Source of the DNA: Apostichopus japonicus
Lineage: Eukaryota; Echinodermata; Holothuroidea; Aspidochirotida; Stichopodidae
Assembly: GCF_037975245.1 (NCBI RefSeq)
Contig: NC_092571.1
Span: forward strand, 16,797,917-16,861,916
Direction of reading: 5' to 3'
DNA: 64,000 nucleotides
In this document: piece after piece, positions 1-13,900 of the stretch
Position numbering within the stretch: position 1 is the stretch's first letter
How the letters are laid out: each line of letters opens with the position of its first letter
The notes under the pieces: generated by a model
The model's database searches: none
What the model was told of the DNA's origin: nothing
The model's input: only the letters and a program-made list of their open reading frames with translations
Translations under genes and position numbers: made by a program

Positions 1-3000
1 ATGGCGTTCACCGACACCTGCTTCAGCTGCTCTGGTAACGAGTTCATGATTCCCAAGAAGAGTTGGGTGTCGTGGTAAGAGACCCGGATATTCAGAGCTT
101 CTGTGTGGACCTGTATTTGAAGGGCAAAGAGAAAGTGAAGGATAAAGAGGTGGTGGATGAAAGGGAAATAACCAAGGAAACATGTCATGAAGAAATGTGT
201 ATTAAGTTGTAAAAGACAATGTTAAAACAACACATTTCAGATATAATTTTTTTATTATTATTATTTTTTACTACGTTTAGGGTTCTATTTATTATCGTTT
301 AGTATTGGGTGTTTATTACTATCTGTTTTAGGCTTTTACAATAATTGTCTTACTGTACTATACTTTCTCATACTTATTTATATTTAAACATTGACTATGA
401 TTAAATCTATTTTACTATTTACATACTTCTGAATTTGTTTTGGACTATATGCGTTTTGGGCTTTTAAAATTTTTATTATTGTTTAGTACGGGAGATGGAT
501 GGGAGGGGAGATGGATGGGAGGGGAGATGGGCAGGGGATGAGGGAGGGAGGTGGGGTGAGGAAGGAGGGTGAACTGCCTCCTACAAGAGGAATATGGGAA
601 TGGCACATTCCTCTAAATTTATGGTACCATCACTTAATTAAAATTGTGAGAATGTTCAACTGCTCATACATGAGGAAGGGAGGTGTGGGAGGAGGTGTAA
701 GGTGGGGGAGAGGTTCACCACACCCACCGTTTATTCTGTTCTACATTTGTACCTCAACATGATACGTACCTCCAAGATGGAGTGACCATCCATGACATCA
801 GATAGACCCCCTCTCATCACCTTCTTCTGGTTCAGATGCGAGGGACTCCCCTTTAACTGGAAGTTGATGGTGGCTGGGTCGATGATAGAGAGGGCGGTCT
901 CCTGCTCATTGTTCATGAAGCATGAGAAAGTCTCGAGACCCTCCAGACTGCAGAAGAAGGGATTCTCTTTTGACTGGGGCATGTAGACCAAGACAGCACA
1001 TGTAAACTAGAAGAAAAACAAAAACAATGAACCATAAAATAATAGTCATGAATAAAAATCCCATAGAGAATTATAATATGGATGCCAATGTGGACAATAC
1101 AGCTCAATTCGTATGGTATAGTATGGTATACTATGGATAAGCACAGTAAAGTATACTAGTATAGTATAGTACCATATAGTTTATAGTAAAGTACAAAATA
1201 GTATAGTACAGTAGCTTATAGTATAGTACAGTACAGTCTAGTACAGATATAGTATAGTATAGTTATAGTATACTACAGTCTAGTATAGTTATAGTATAGT
1301 TATAGTGTAGTGTAGTGAGGTGAGGTATAGTATAGTATAGTATACATATATATATATTTTGGCAAAGAACCTGTTGATCTATAAATAAATATAATATGGT
1401 ATTGCAGAATCATGTTTTGAAAGTAGCAAATTATGTTTGCACAAACAGTCAAAGAAAAGAAGTGATTTTTGGAAACGGGATAATTTACTCACCTTCAGGA
1501 TTACAGCTGCCGAGTCAAATAATGCATTGTTCTCCATGATGACAAATTCCGTCTCCGTTATGTTGATACGGAATTCTTGGTTCTTCTCTCCCTACAACAG
1601 AATGAAGATGAGAAGATTAATTACAGCTAAATCTTTTTTTTTAATTTTTTATAACTTACATCCATGGTATCATTTAATTTGGAGAACACTAGAAAGTTTT
1701 TGGTTAGAATGAGAATAAAACCAGCAACCTCAGGATAATTGCTGACAATTTTCCAGTCTGTTTTGCATTTTTTGGTTTTTAATTCTAAGGCAATTCTCTT
1801 GTTCAACTGATGAAATACATATAAATAAATAAATAAATAACACTGAAAGAAGCTTGACAAGTCTGGAAATATTTGACTTTTTCTAAATCTTTGATTGCTA
1901 TAACTGAATATGAAGATTTTACAATATCATAATTTCATTATAATGCGGGCTCAGTGACTTAACTCTTCCAGTTTAAATTCAAATAAATTCACTGAATTTG
2001 GTAATAGTTGTATCAGGGTTCAATTTAGGCTTTCATCATGATTAATAAAGACACAAGAATGCTGGGTGTCAGTCTTTGTCAAACTCCAATGGAAATCGTT
2101 AATTAACAGCTAATCATAAATCTTTGATTGATAAAAGCTGAAACACCACATCTTGCTTTGATCTATTCCTATCGTATTTTGGATCAATAATCAATGTTTT
2201 TTGGTAAAATTTACTTCAAAAACCAGTGACCAACTGTAATTGGCTGTTTGGAAACAACTAAGTCAACATCACTTAAATATTTAGATATTTTTGCAAAGAG
2301 TAAAAGTCACTGACTTCATCATCTCTGATCACTCTCTTGGTAACGATCCCTGTTCCCACGGCAACTGGCACATTGGTCTTGCCTCCTTCTGGTCCGAGGG
2401 TAGATGACGTTGACTTTGAGTGAGAGGCTTCGGAATTCTTGCTGCTGGTCGCCTCTGCAGATTACAAGATCGATATGTATGGATAACTCATTGCAACTTC
2501 CGTATTTGGAAATTTAGTGTTTTAACGAGCGAAACCAACATACATCCAAGCTTTCAACAGTTTCTTGAAGAATTTTGCACCAAATATCCGATGATTCCTT
2601 GCCATTATGCTCTGAGTTAACTTTTTCTATAAACTTAAGCTTTTCACTCATTGGACATGTCTTGAGATTAACAAAATTCACCATTTCTTCCTCATGTTCC
2701 AGAGGAATTCCATTTATATTTTTCTATGATGGTGTACAGGGGTATGCTATCACAGGACCCCCTGTATATATATAGTTGCATTGTTTTGACATCAATACCA
2801 TTTATTTGATGTCTTGAAAATTTCATTTCAAGTTTGCATTACTACCAACTAGAATTAGTAAAAAAAAACAAAAAAAACGGGACCACAAAAAAAAAAAAAA
2901 AAAAAATGAATCTGAGATCTGCTCTCTTTACCTGTCCTGAAGCTTTGGCTATCATAATCTAACAGGAAATCCTTGACGGCCAACATCAAGTCCATGACAC

Positions 3001-4909
3001 AGATGACCCTCATGTTGTTCAGCAAGACCGTCCCTTTCATGTGCTCCGCGTTGGAGTTGTAGTGGAGTTCCAACTGGAGGGGATTCAAATTCCGGCTGTG
3101 ATGCTTCGTCGGGGTGAACACCTCCTGGAAAACATTCTTCTGAGGCCCTCTTGTTTTATCGGTGCCTTTTAATTATTTACAAGAAGAACAAGAAGAAGGG
3201 GAAAAAAAAAAATTGCTATAATATGACAAGATGAAATAAGAAACATTTCCAAATTAATTAAATTTAATTACTTTGCCGACATGCTCATTTGACAATATTG
3301 CATATGTCTGTTAGGTATTCGTATTGTAGCTCATTTAAACAAAACCTGTACTTTTCTAATTGAGTATCTCATTTAATGAACAACTCTATTCCACAAAAAT
3401 TCCAGCAGATTACAAGACAAGGGCAACGTTTTTTTACCCCATTCCTGCCCCTGGGACCACCATTTGTAATGTTTCCATCTAATCGACAAGGTTGTACCCC
3501 AGCATCTGACCACATTCTCAAATATTGAATCAGGTGAAGTCAGCTTATTTCGCAGCGACGAACGAAAATGTGAAAAACTTCAACTTCAGGGGCATCAATT
3601 TTTTTACCCCATTCCTGCCCCTGGGACCACCATTTGTAATGTTTCCATCTAATCGACAAGGTTGTACCCCAGCGTCTGACCAAATTTTCAAATATTGAAT
3701 CATGTGAAGTCAGCATATTCAGCAGCGACGAACGAAAATGTGAAAAACTTGTTTAATAAATGGGCAGACAAATCCATATTAATAAAGATATATATCTCAT
3801 GTGTATAGAAAATGTCTGAATTATCATCTTTGAAATACCTGTGTGCCTGGTATCATGAGCTCTTATCGCATGTGACACCAGATCCACCGTTATGGAGTCG
3901 TTGGAAAAACTTTCAAAAGAAAACTGGGATTCGTTGAAGTTGAACTGAGCAATTGACTTCTTCTGCTTGTGGAGGTCCTCCACTTTGATGACATCACAGA
4001 TTTCTAGGGTCACATTGGTTAGGTCAATATTCATACAGATGCAAGTCCACACTTGACCACTGAGGACGGTCTAAAATTGACAGTGAAATAATAATGAAAT
4101 TAACATTGAAGGCAAACATACGACCTGGTCAAACAATGTAAAAGAAGACCACAAAATTTCACCATAACTTGCCAATGTTTGGGTTCCTCCCAATTCAAAT
4201 TCAGTATTGTAAATACTTGTTTTAAAGTGAGAAACACTTCTTGTTATATATATTTTCTGAATTTGACTATAATAAAAATGTTATCAAAGAAGTAAAGTGA
4301 TTTGTCAAGGTATATTGTTCAAAGAATGCCTGCAAATATTGATGTTTATGTGACATTACCTTTCCCTTGATTCTACCTGAGCAAAATTCCCACTTTTTCA
4401 TGGTCTGTTGGTTTTTTTTCGATACCAAATTTACACAAGTTATCACACGATTCATTCATTTCATGGGAACACTTTTCTTTTCTGCTAGATGCTGTAAAAC
4501 TTTCTTCTTGCTCAAATTGATGCAGTAAGCTAATTAGCTGAACAATTTTCCTGTACTGTTATGCAGATTAGACTAGGTCTACATACTTCTGGAGGGATAG
4601 TGTTGGCGGCTGAACGTTAGGCTATATGCAAATACATGTCAAATTTATCTTTGCATGGCAGGAGATTTTGTATAGTAGGCACAAACGGATGGTTAAAAGT
4701 TGTAAAACAATGAAAAAGAATCAATGTCTTTTATTTTGTGTACATCTTTCTCACCTGATTCACAGGGTTTTCAGGCTTGGGTACATTCTGGAATTCTTCG
4801 AGTGGTTCTCCGAGGTTGTGTTCCAACATGCCTCGGATCAGCTGATATTGAGGTACGTCCACACAACAGTGCACACTAGAGAGCTTACCGGCGATACTCA
4901 TATCAGGAA
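1..4909 (-). CDS. VPS13D: VPS13D exons 32-38 (residues ~2319-2720), last exon cut by window edge
   Basis: Exons are 4755-4909, 3839-4070, 2932-3165, 2315-2454, 1493-1591, 770-1006 and 1-110 (continuing left). Exon 32 has [20 protein letters not shown] and exon 33 [17 protein letters not shown], both strong VPS13 signatures. The exon 34 acceptor is at 3166 (after TTAAAAG) rather than the CAG at 3125, because only the longer form keeps phase. Exon 36 reads [12 protein letters not shown], exon 37 [12 protein letters not shown] and exon 38 [15 protein letters not shown]. The exon 35 donor is GTCAGT, weaker than most but phase-consistent. The A-rich stretch at 2860-2910 lies just past the exon 34 donor. 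Confidence 0.9.
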
Positions 4910-7900
4910 CTAAGGAAACATAGAAAATAAACAAACAAATACATATGTTTATAAACCAAACTTATGAAAATACTATTCCGATTAACCTCCATTATAAAGT
5001 TATGCCTTTCTGCACAGTACATCTCCTGCAGCCTTTCATCATACTACCCTTTGTTCTGTCTATTTTAACCCAGTTCTTTTTTCAATTGACCAATTATATA
5101 ATATATATTATGTCATATATATCATATATATTATGTTACATATCATTTATACTATATCGTATATTACATATTGTACATACTATATTAAACATCATATATG
5201 ATATGTTAAACATCATATATTATATCTTAAACATCATATATAATATATTAAACAACATATATCATATATATATATATACATCACATATATATATAGAAAT
5301 CGATGGCGCTGATCAAGAGCGACACGGTCACTAGAGCTCTCCTGTTTTTAATGTTATTTCATGTCGTCATTTCATCTGTATCGTCCACTTTCCTGCAATA
5401 TTCCAGAGAGGATTTATTACGATTACGCCAGGATCCTTTCTCGCAACCCGACGGTTTCGGACTCAACGAAAGTCAATTTTCTGTGGACTGGCCAACCGAT
5501 GCCCCTTGGAATGAGCCTAAGCCTAACGTTAGGCCTACACGAAAGCGGGGCAGGAGAGGTGGCAAACTAGTAAAACTTCGTCGCAGACATCAGAACACTC
5601 CAGTACCTAGTATTATCTTAGTGAACGTGCAGAGACTTTTCAACAAGACGGGTGAGTTATTTTCGAGAATCGCAAACTTCCGTGATTATGCCGACTGCAA
5701 TGTGTTTTGTTTAACTGAAACCTGGCTCACCACAGATCACCCTGACTGTATATTGCAACCACCGGGGTTCACAATCTATCGACATGATCGGGATCGACAG
5801 ATTACGGGGAAGTCTCAGGGCGGTGGAGTTTGCTTCCTCATCAACAATAATTGGTGTAAGGACGTAAGGATAATTTCCCAAGGAACCACCCCGGATATGG
5901 AACATATCATGATCAAGTGCAGGCCGTTCTACATCCCCCGTGAGTTTTCATCAGTGACTCTGATAGCGGTTTACATACATCCTCGCGCCGATGCAACCAT
6001 AGCAACAGAAAGCCTGCGAGGGATGATTTCTAATTGTGAGAACTCCGACCCAAACACGTTGTCTATTGTTGTGGGGGATTTTAATCACGCTAATCTGAGG
6101 AACTCAATGCCCGAATTGAAGCAGCATGTGACATGTCCCACTCGCGGCAACAACATCCTAGATCACTGTTACTGTAAAGTAAAGAATGTATACAAGTCAG
6201 TCCCGCGAGCTGGTATCGGTAACTCTGATCACAACACAGTGCTACTTATCCCTATTTACAAACAAGAGTTGAAGATAACGAAGCCAGTGAAAAGAACGGT
6301 CAAAGTATGGACTCGGGAAGCGATCGATAAACTACAGGATTGTTTTGATGACACGAAATGGGATTTGTTCCAAGAGGATAATGATTTGCATTCATTCACA
6401 AATACGGTGACTGCCTACATCAAGTTCTGCCAGGACATTTGTATACCAACTAAGACTGTCATACAATACCCAAACAACAAACCGTGGTGTGACAAAGCTG
6501 TCAAAGCAAAAATAAAGGCCAAGGATGAAGCTTATCGGACTAAGACCACTGATCCAGATAGATACCACCACGCCAAGTCTGACCTCAGGAGAGCCATTAG
6601 GAACGCGAAAAGAGCACAAAAGGAACTGATTGAGCAAAAGTTTGATACTGTAAACCCGGGAGAAGCATGGGCGAACATCGGGGAGATTACCAACTACAAA
6701 GGGGTGAAGAGGTCAGCGGATAGTGATGACGCAGAGCTGCCAGACAAGCTGAACGAATTTTATACGCGGTTTGACAAAGATAATAACAGCCAACCATCTC
6801 CAGCCAACAACACAGATGTCACTGCGCCATTTGTCATCGATGTGACCTCGGTGAGAAACAATTTCAAACGACTCAACGAATGGAAAGCACCAGGACCCGA
6901 TGGCATCACTCCAAAACTGCTCAAAATATGCGCCGCACAACTCGCTGGCGTCTACACTGACATATTCAATTGGTCGCTGAGCACGTCAGAAGTACCCCGG
7001 TCATTCAAAGATGCCACCATAGTACCCATCCCAAAGAAGGGCAACGTATCTGGCTTGAACGACTATCGACCGGTCGCGCTTACATCTGTACCGATGAAAA
7101 CATTTGAACGTTTTATCCTTTCTTTTATCAAATCACTTTTACCCGAAGGTTTTGATCGCTCGCAATTCGCCTATCGCACGAACAGATCGGTTGAAGACGC
7201 TATTTCTATATGGTTACATGGGACCCTGGCTCACCTGGAGAGGAAGTGTTCCTACGCCCGATTATAGCTCAGCTTTCAACACTATTATTCCTTCACAGTT
7301 ACATTTTAAATTATTGGAACATTTGAAATTCCCTCCTTCAATTTGTAATTGGATCCTGGATTTCCTTCTGGAACGCAAACAGACTGTGAGGGTCGGTAAC
7401 AATTATTCAGCGGCTGTCGTTCTCAACACGGGCACCCCACAGGGGTGTGTACTTTCGCCACTGCTGTACTCCCTGTTCACACATGATTGTGCAGCCGTCC
7501 ACCCAAACTCGCGGATCATCAAATTTGCAGACGACACCACAGTGACTGGCCTGATCACAGATGACGATGAAAGCCACTACCGTGATGAGGTAAAGCTTCT
7601 GGTGAACTGGTGCCACGATAACAACTTAACTCTTAATGTGAACAAAACCAAGGAACTGATTGTGGACTTTAGGCGGAACAAAAATACAAAGGACCCTCTG
7701 ATCATAAATGGTTCTGCTGTAGAGCAGGTGCACACATTTAAATTATTAGGCACATTCATTATGGACAATTTGTCTTGGAATGAAAATTCACATGAAATAT
7801 TGAAGAAGGGACGTCAGAGACTATTCTTTTTACGGACTCTCAAATCTTATGGTGTTAGTGATTTTATTTGAGTGAATTTCTATCGTGCAATTATAGAGAG

Positions 7901-10900
7901 TATTTTAACTACAAACATTTTAGTCTGGTTTAGTCGTGTGAGTCAGAGGGATCTAGGGAAACTTCAGTCAGTATCAGGAGTGCTGAGCGTATAATTGGCA
8001 CTAGTCTACCGTCCCTCCATTCACTATATCAGGAGCGAGCACTGAGGCGTGTAGACTGTATTATGAAAGACCATTCCCACCCAGCATTTGTGCATTTTAA
8101 TGTCCTTCCCTCAGGAAATAGATTACTAGCTTTTAGAGGTTCGAAGCGTTTTACCAACAGTTTTTATCCATCTGCAGTGAAGATTTTCAATGCGCATCAT
8201 AGTCGCTAACTTATTTATCACTCCCTGTATCTTATGTCTTATTTGTTCTGAATTCTGTTTTATTGACTTAGCGCTCTGTTTATCGTACAAGTATACATTT
8301 TATGGTTCTTGCCGTACATATTTCTTATCATTCGTACTTTTTTACATCGTCACTTTTATCGCAATATTTTTATACTATTGTCGTTAGCCTACCGGTATTT
8401 ATTACTCATGCAATATCACTTTTTATATGTGTTTCATCGTTTTGCGTTTCAATTTCATGTCTGTTTTAGAGCTCTTGTGTTTTGAACAATTTCCATTGTA
8501 TTTTTATGCATGTGGCTGAATAAACCATCTATCTATCTATCTATAATATATTTTATGACATATGTATACATCATATATAATATATTATATGTAATATATT
8601 ATATATCTTATATTATATCATCACATTGCAGTCATCACATTGACAGCTCAAGCAGGCTTTGAATCCCAATGAATTATGGTTGATGAAAAGTAACACTACT
8701 AATTAATGACTAATTTTCAAGAAAAAAGGAAAAATCGTAAAAAGTTAGAGAAAGTTCCGTGATTACCAGCTCTACTTATGGCCGACGCTAGGTTCCTCTC
8801 CACTTGAAGCTTCAGCATACAGGTCTGTTCCAATAACTTGAAACCCTAAAATAAAAATGAAAGGAGAAATTGATTGTCATTTTTGTAGCCAAATGTAATT
8901 TTGCCTGGATGAAACAAAAGGAACATTTGAACTTTGACATATTCTGCACTTTTCATAAATTTTAACCATGCAGTTTGTAAATTACCTTTATTAAATTAAT
9001 TATTTTATTCAAATATTACCTTTCTCACTACCACGAAAGACGGGAAGATCAGAGCGGTGGTTTCTCTAGGATCAAAGTCGTTGTGTTCGATCCTGTGGCT
9101 TGAGAAGAGATCCATGTCGACCAAGTCAATGTTGATGCAATCCAACAGACAGACGTGATCCAGCGGATCATCGCTGGGAGACTTTGTCTTGTTCAGGTCA
9201 GGTTGACTTTTTGACTGACTTACTTCCGTCCGTCCGTTGTTCACTGTAAGAAAATAAATTATAACATTTCGATATATGTTTGCCTTATGATTAAGAAAAA
9301 ATCTAAATGATAAAAAAAAGTGAGGCAAAGCTGATCACTGGCACACAAGGTGCTTGTCTAGAAATAATTCTTAGACATTTTTCTAGCACATTTCATGGAT
9401 GAAAGAGCTATTGAGAAGCTTAAATTTCACCAATGGCTCGTTTCATTATTGAACAGGGTAGATCAAACGATTTACTATGAATGTCTACGTAGACGCACAT
9501 GTATCAGAAACATGACAAAATGAAAAATTGAGATAATATGCAAATGCTGCAGGAAAGATAGCTCAGTTCTAATGAAATGATTTAATTTAATCGGGAGGTC
9601 ACTGATAGGAATCCCATTCCAGCCTTTTTCTTTTAGATTTCATCACAACTGGTTCTATTTCTTTTAATAACAGGTGAAACTTGCCACAATATTGTGGTAT
9701 TTTTCTCTACTGTGGTTCTCTGCTCCTCCCCCCCCCCCCTCCCCACAAAAACAGTAAATTTCCCCTTGTAAATAAGGCCTTTGAGATTTAAATGGAAGAC
9801 AGTCAATGTGTGTTCTGTAGCATATACCACATGCTGAGATACATGCCAAAAAAGGAAAGAAAAGAAAAATCTGCAAGGCCATTGCAAATTGTAAAAACAA
9901 AAAACCCAGTGAAACTTTTTGTAAATACAAAGCCGACATGCTTTATCAAACCCTTCAAATGAATGAAAACAAACCTTTTAAGCCAGTCAGATCTAAGTTT
10001 CCTCGGCCTCTTATCGATGGTGACACTGGCAGTTCCTCCAGCAGCGGACCGGCGAGTCCCGGAGGAGGGGACTGGTAGACCACGTTCTTCCTCGGCTCTG
10101 CCTTATTAACGGAGTCTGTCGATTCACTCTTGAGTGACCTTTCACCTCTGGGGGAGACCATGGAGCTGAATTTAGAGATGGTGCCCTTGGAACCGGCGGA
10201 GAGGAAGCAATTGGTCAAGGTTAGATTCCCGAGGTTGATGACCAGGAGTTCCTTGGACCGAGAGCTGATCGGGGCCAGAATGACAGGAGATCCCGCCTGG
10301 ACGTCCAACTTGATGCGAGCTGCATTCTTTGGACCTTCTTGCACCTGAAAGATGAACAACGTTCGTGAATCTTTTGCAAGACAGGTTAATAAAGCCAATT
10401 TTTTTTTTTTACTGAAAAAAAGAAATTGGTAATAAACAAACTGACTCGTAAGTAAATGAGTAGTGAGGTTTTACAGTCTTGTATCAAGGCCTACTCACAT
10501 GACTTTTACAACATTTAAGCCCTGGTCTTTTGGTGACTTGTCACACCCCCCACACACCCAAGTGTGCACAATTCAAACAGTTGCTCCCTGGGTGCTAGAA
10601 TGCACAAAATCTAATTTTCCCCTGGAGGACTTCCTATAGGGTGCAGTTAAAAACCAGCATATGCAACAATATTTACAAGTTATCCCGCAGGTCCCCATTA
10701 ATGCACCTGGGAGAAGAGAGGCAATGAAGACAAAGACCCTTGTTCAAGGAGGGAGAGTCTGAATAAAATCGCTGGTAGATGGCCCAACTATATGTAATAT
10801 GCTTCTTCTTGATAATAGTGACTCACCTCTCTACCGGCTGTAGAAGCCCTTATCTGGCCCAGCATATCCTGAAGCTGGCTAAACTGCTGGAAGAATGCTA

Positions 10901-13900
10901 CCACCTCGTTCTGAAATCTCGCCGTATGGATGTAACGGACAGAGGACATTCTGAGTTTGACGCTCATGTCAAACTCTCTCTTCAGTAGAAGATCTGGCCT
11001 ACCGTATCTGTTTGGGGTGAGACGAGGTAGATCAAAGACCTTTACAAGTGAATACTTCAAAGGAGACGGTGTGGGGGGGGGGGGGGGTTGGGCAGGGGAA
11101 GTCTCCTGACTTGGGCAAAGTCTTCTGATATTTTTTTTAAGCAGATCATTGTCTAGGTACATCAACATAGAACCTAAATTGCCAATGGAAACGTCTACAT
11201 TTTTCCTCTGTGTGTTGCAGCAGACTGACCCCTGTGGCAGATAAAATGCTACACAAAGTACCACATTTCTACAATTTTTATTAAATAATGCCTGAATGAG
11301 TGGGAGAGAAAGGGACCCAAAGCAACATTTTGGAAAGATTTTGTCCACCTTTGCTGTTTCACATCTGTACTTGTTTAATACAAAGTTTAGTGCTACTTCA
11401 TTCCAACATACAAAGTGTCACAAAATGTCTTGTTTCCTTCTTCTTTTGAGAGGGGGGAGGGTAGGAAGGTGTGTGGATGGGCTATAATTGCATAACATTT
11501 GCCTAAAATAGTTCTATACACTCAAGTTACATAATATAAACATGAAAAGGTATCAATCATTTTAATACAGTGGAATCACTGTATCACAGAACCACAGAAC
11601 TTGAAGAAAGCTTTATGATGTCAGAAAGCCTGACAGTAGAATTCTAAACAGGATAATATGAAGTGAATGTGACAAAACCTTGTTAGAATATATGGCTTCG
11701 AAGAAGCAAACAAAAGAAGAGTATATAGCTGAAGGAGATCTAGATGGTGGGAGAAGTAATCAAAGGAAAATTCCTCTCTTAAACTTACTTGAAAAAATCA
11801 AAGCTCACTGCCTCTTCCCCCTTTGTGAAGAACCTCTCTGGATAGAGTTTACCGTGAGGTGTGAGATCAAGGAGGGAGATCTTCCCGAGCTTGCCAGACA
11901 CGTCCATGTTGCCATCCTGCAAGACAACGTGAGCCGTTACCACGGAGACGTTTGCCTTGGCCAGTTCGTACTCTGGTTTGTTGAGGATGAGAGACAGGGA
12001 TGCCATCTGAATCCTCATCTCGGTGGTCTTCTCTCTCTGCTCACCTGTCAAAATAATTTATCGTAGAAGAAGGATGACAAACCTTCACCAGGGCATAGCT
12101 TAGTGTCTACATTTTTTCCATACGAATTGACACATCAACCTCAATTTGTGATGTGATACTGGATAAATTAATTCACTTTTGACAAACCCAAACAAGTGGG
12201 TCGTTTTTGAATGTGTTTGCATTTACAACACAACACAAAGTACTTGGCACCAGGCAATCTATACTAAGGCCTAAACGCGTATATAAACTTTACATGGGGA
12301 CATGTGTGTATGATGTACACATGGACGATGCATGTGATGTAGAACCATGCTTCACCAAACTGCGCATATCAACCCAAAACTGGGTTGCCAAGGTTTTAGG
12401 GTGGGTTGTGATATGGGTAAAGGAGGGGAAAAAAATCTTTATCTGTAAGCAACAGTTTGAATGGAATCTCACGCTACCCTTCCTCCCTGTCATGAGAAAT
12501 GTTGATAAAAGTATGAGTATGTACGTGTACGTGTACTTGTTTTTGCAATCAAACTGAGGACTTGAACAATGGAAATCCAAGTCCTCAGAAGTCACTTGAT
12601 AAGAATCACCACGTCCTCGGAAGAATTCTATTGTTACAGGGTATTGTAAGAGAGTTACTGTACGTAGATTTGAATAATAGGAAAAAACAATGTGGTCCTC
12701 AGTCAATTTTCAGTTATGATGGATCAGCAGGGAGCATATATCTAGTGATTTTAGCCATAAGAGAAGCTATGCGTCACCAAGCAAACTTGAGCAAAATACT
12801 CTCACCTGCTACAAGTTGATCCGTCTTGACCAAAGACTCTGTCGTAGATTCCTTGGCAGAAGTTTCGGATTTCCTTTCGCTCTTCACTGCCGTACCGATG
12901 CCCAAGAAATCTAACAATACCACCCATGTCTGTTGGTTGATCGTTATATCCAGAGCGTTAAAGTCCACATCGACCGAGTGGTGAACCTGACGGGAAAGGA
13001 ATTCAATTAGACTTTATCCATTGTGTGCACAATATGTGAATAATATAGTAAAGAGAAACATGCATGTTACCTCTGAGGACTTTAACTATTGTGTGCACAA
13101 CTTGTGAGTAATATAGTAAAAGAGAAAACTGACGTGTTATCGCTAAGGACTTTGAAGAAAGTGCAACTCAATGATTGGATTAAGTTCCAAGGATAGGAAT
13201 TTTGTTTATATTCTTCCAAACTGCTCAAGTTCAATCCTAGAAATTAGGGTCAATTTCCCAAAAATTAGCTTATAAATGTAATATGTTCTCTCCATTATGA
13301 CAATCTGGACTTTTTCATTAAGGTTGTCCACATTCTCCATGGGGTCGTACTCCATACTACCCCATACACAGGTTTGGTTGCCGAACAATATATTTACCAA
13401 ATATCAGATCACCAGACAATTCTTAACCGTCAATCCTAATATCTTCAAGAAGCATGCAGTATGTATACTTAAACTTGTGAATATTAAAGATGTCTAGGGA
13501 GGGCAACCAAAATAATCACTCTCTCCATATCATAACTGATTTCACTTTATATACATATGTACGATCATACCTTCTGGTACTTTGACTCAAACTCCGGACA
13601 ATTCTCATCCACAAAGAGGGCTCGGATGTAAACCAAAGCTTCCGGTTTCGGTACAAAAGTGTCTTTCTCCTTGTCCGCCACGATGTCTTCCATGGATATA
13701 TCCAAAGATGGCGGAGGCGTGGAGGGATATCCGGTGGCGGCGGTGGCGGCGTGACTTTTGACGAAAGGTCTAAAGGTCGGAGGAAGTTGGTACTGCGGGT
13801 GGAGAGGCTGGTCCAGGTCGCTCGGTAGAGAAGACGGCTTAAATTGGGAGAACTGTTGTAGTTCGACCATGGAAGGACAGGAGGTCGAATGAAACATTTT

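Noticed and set aside
2855-3124. CAG at 3125 as the acceptor of VPS13D exon 34
   Set aside because: It breaks phase with exon 33; the acceptor at 3166 keeps the frame and adds [14 protein letters not shown].
4945-5334. 129-residue plus-strand frame of Ile/Tyr repeats before the LINE
   Set aside because: It is a translation of the AT-rich satellite with no domain or codon signal.
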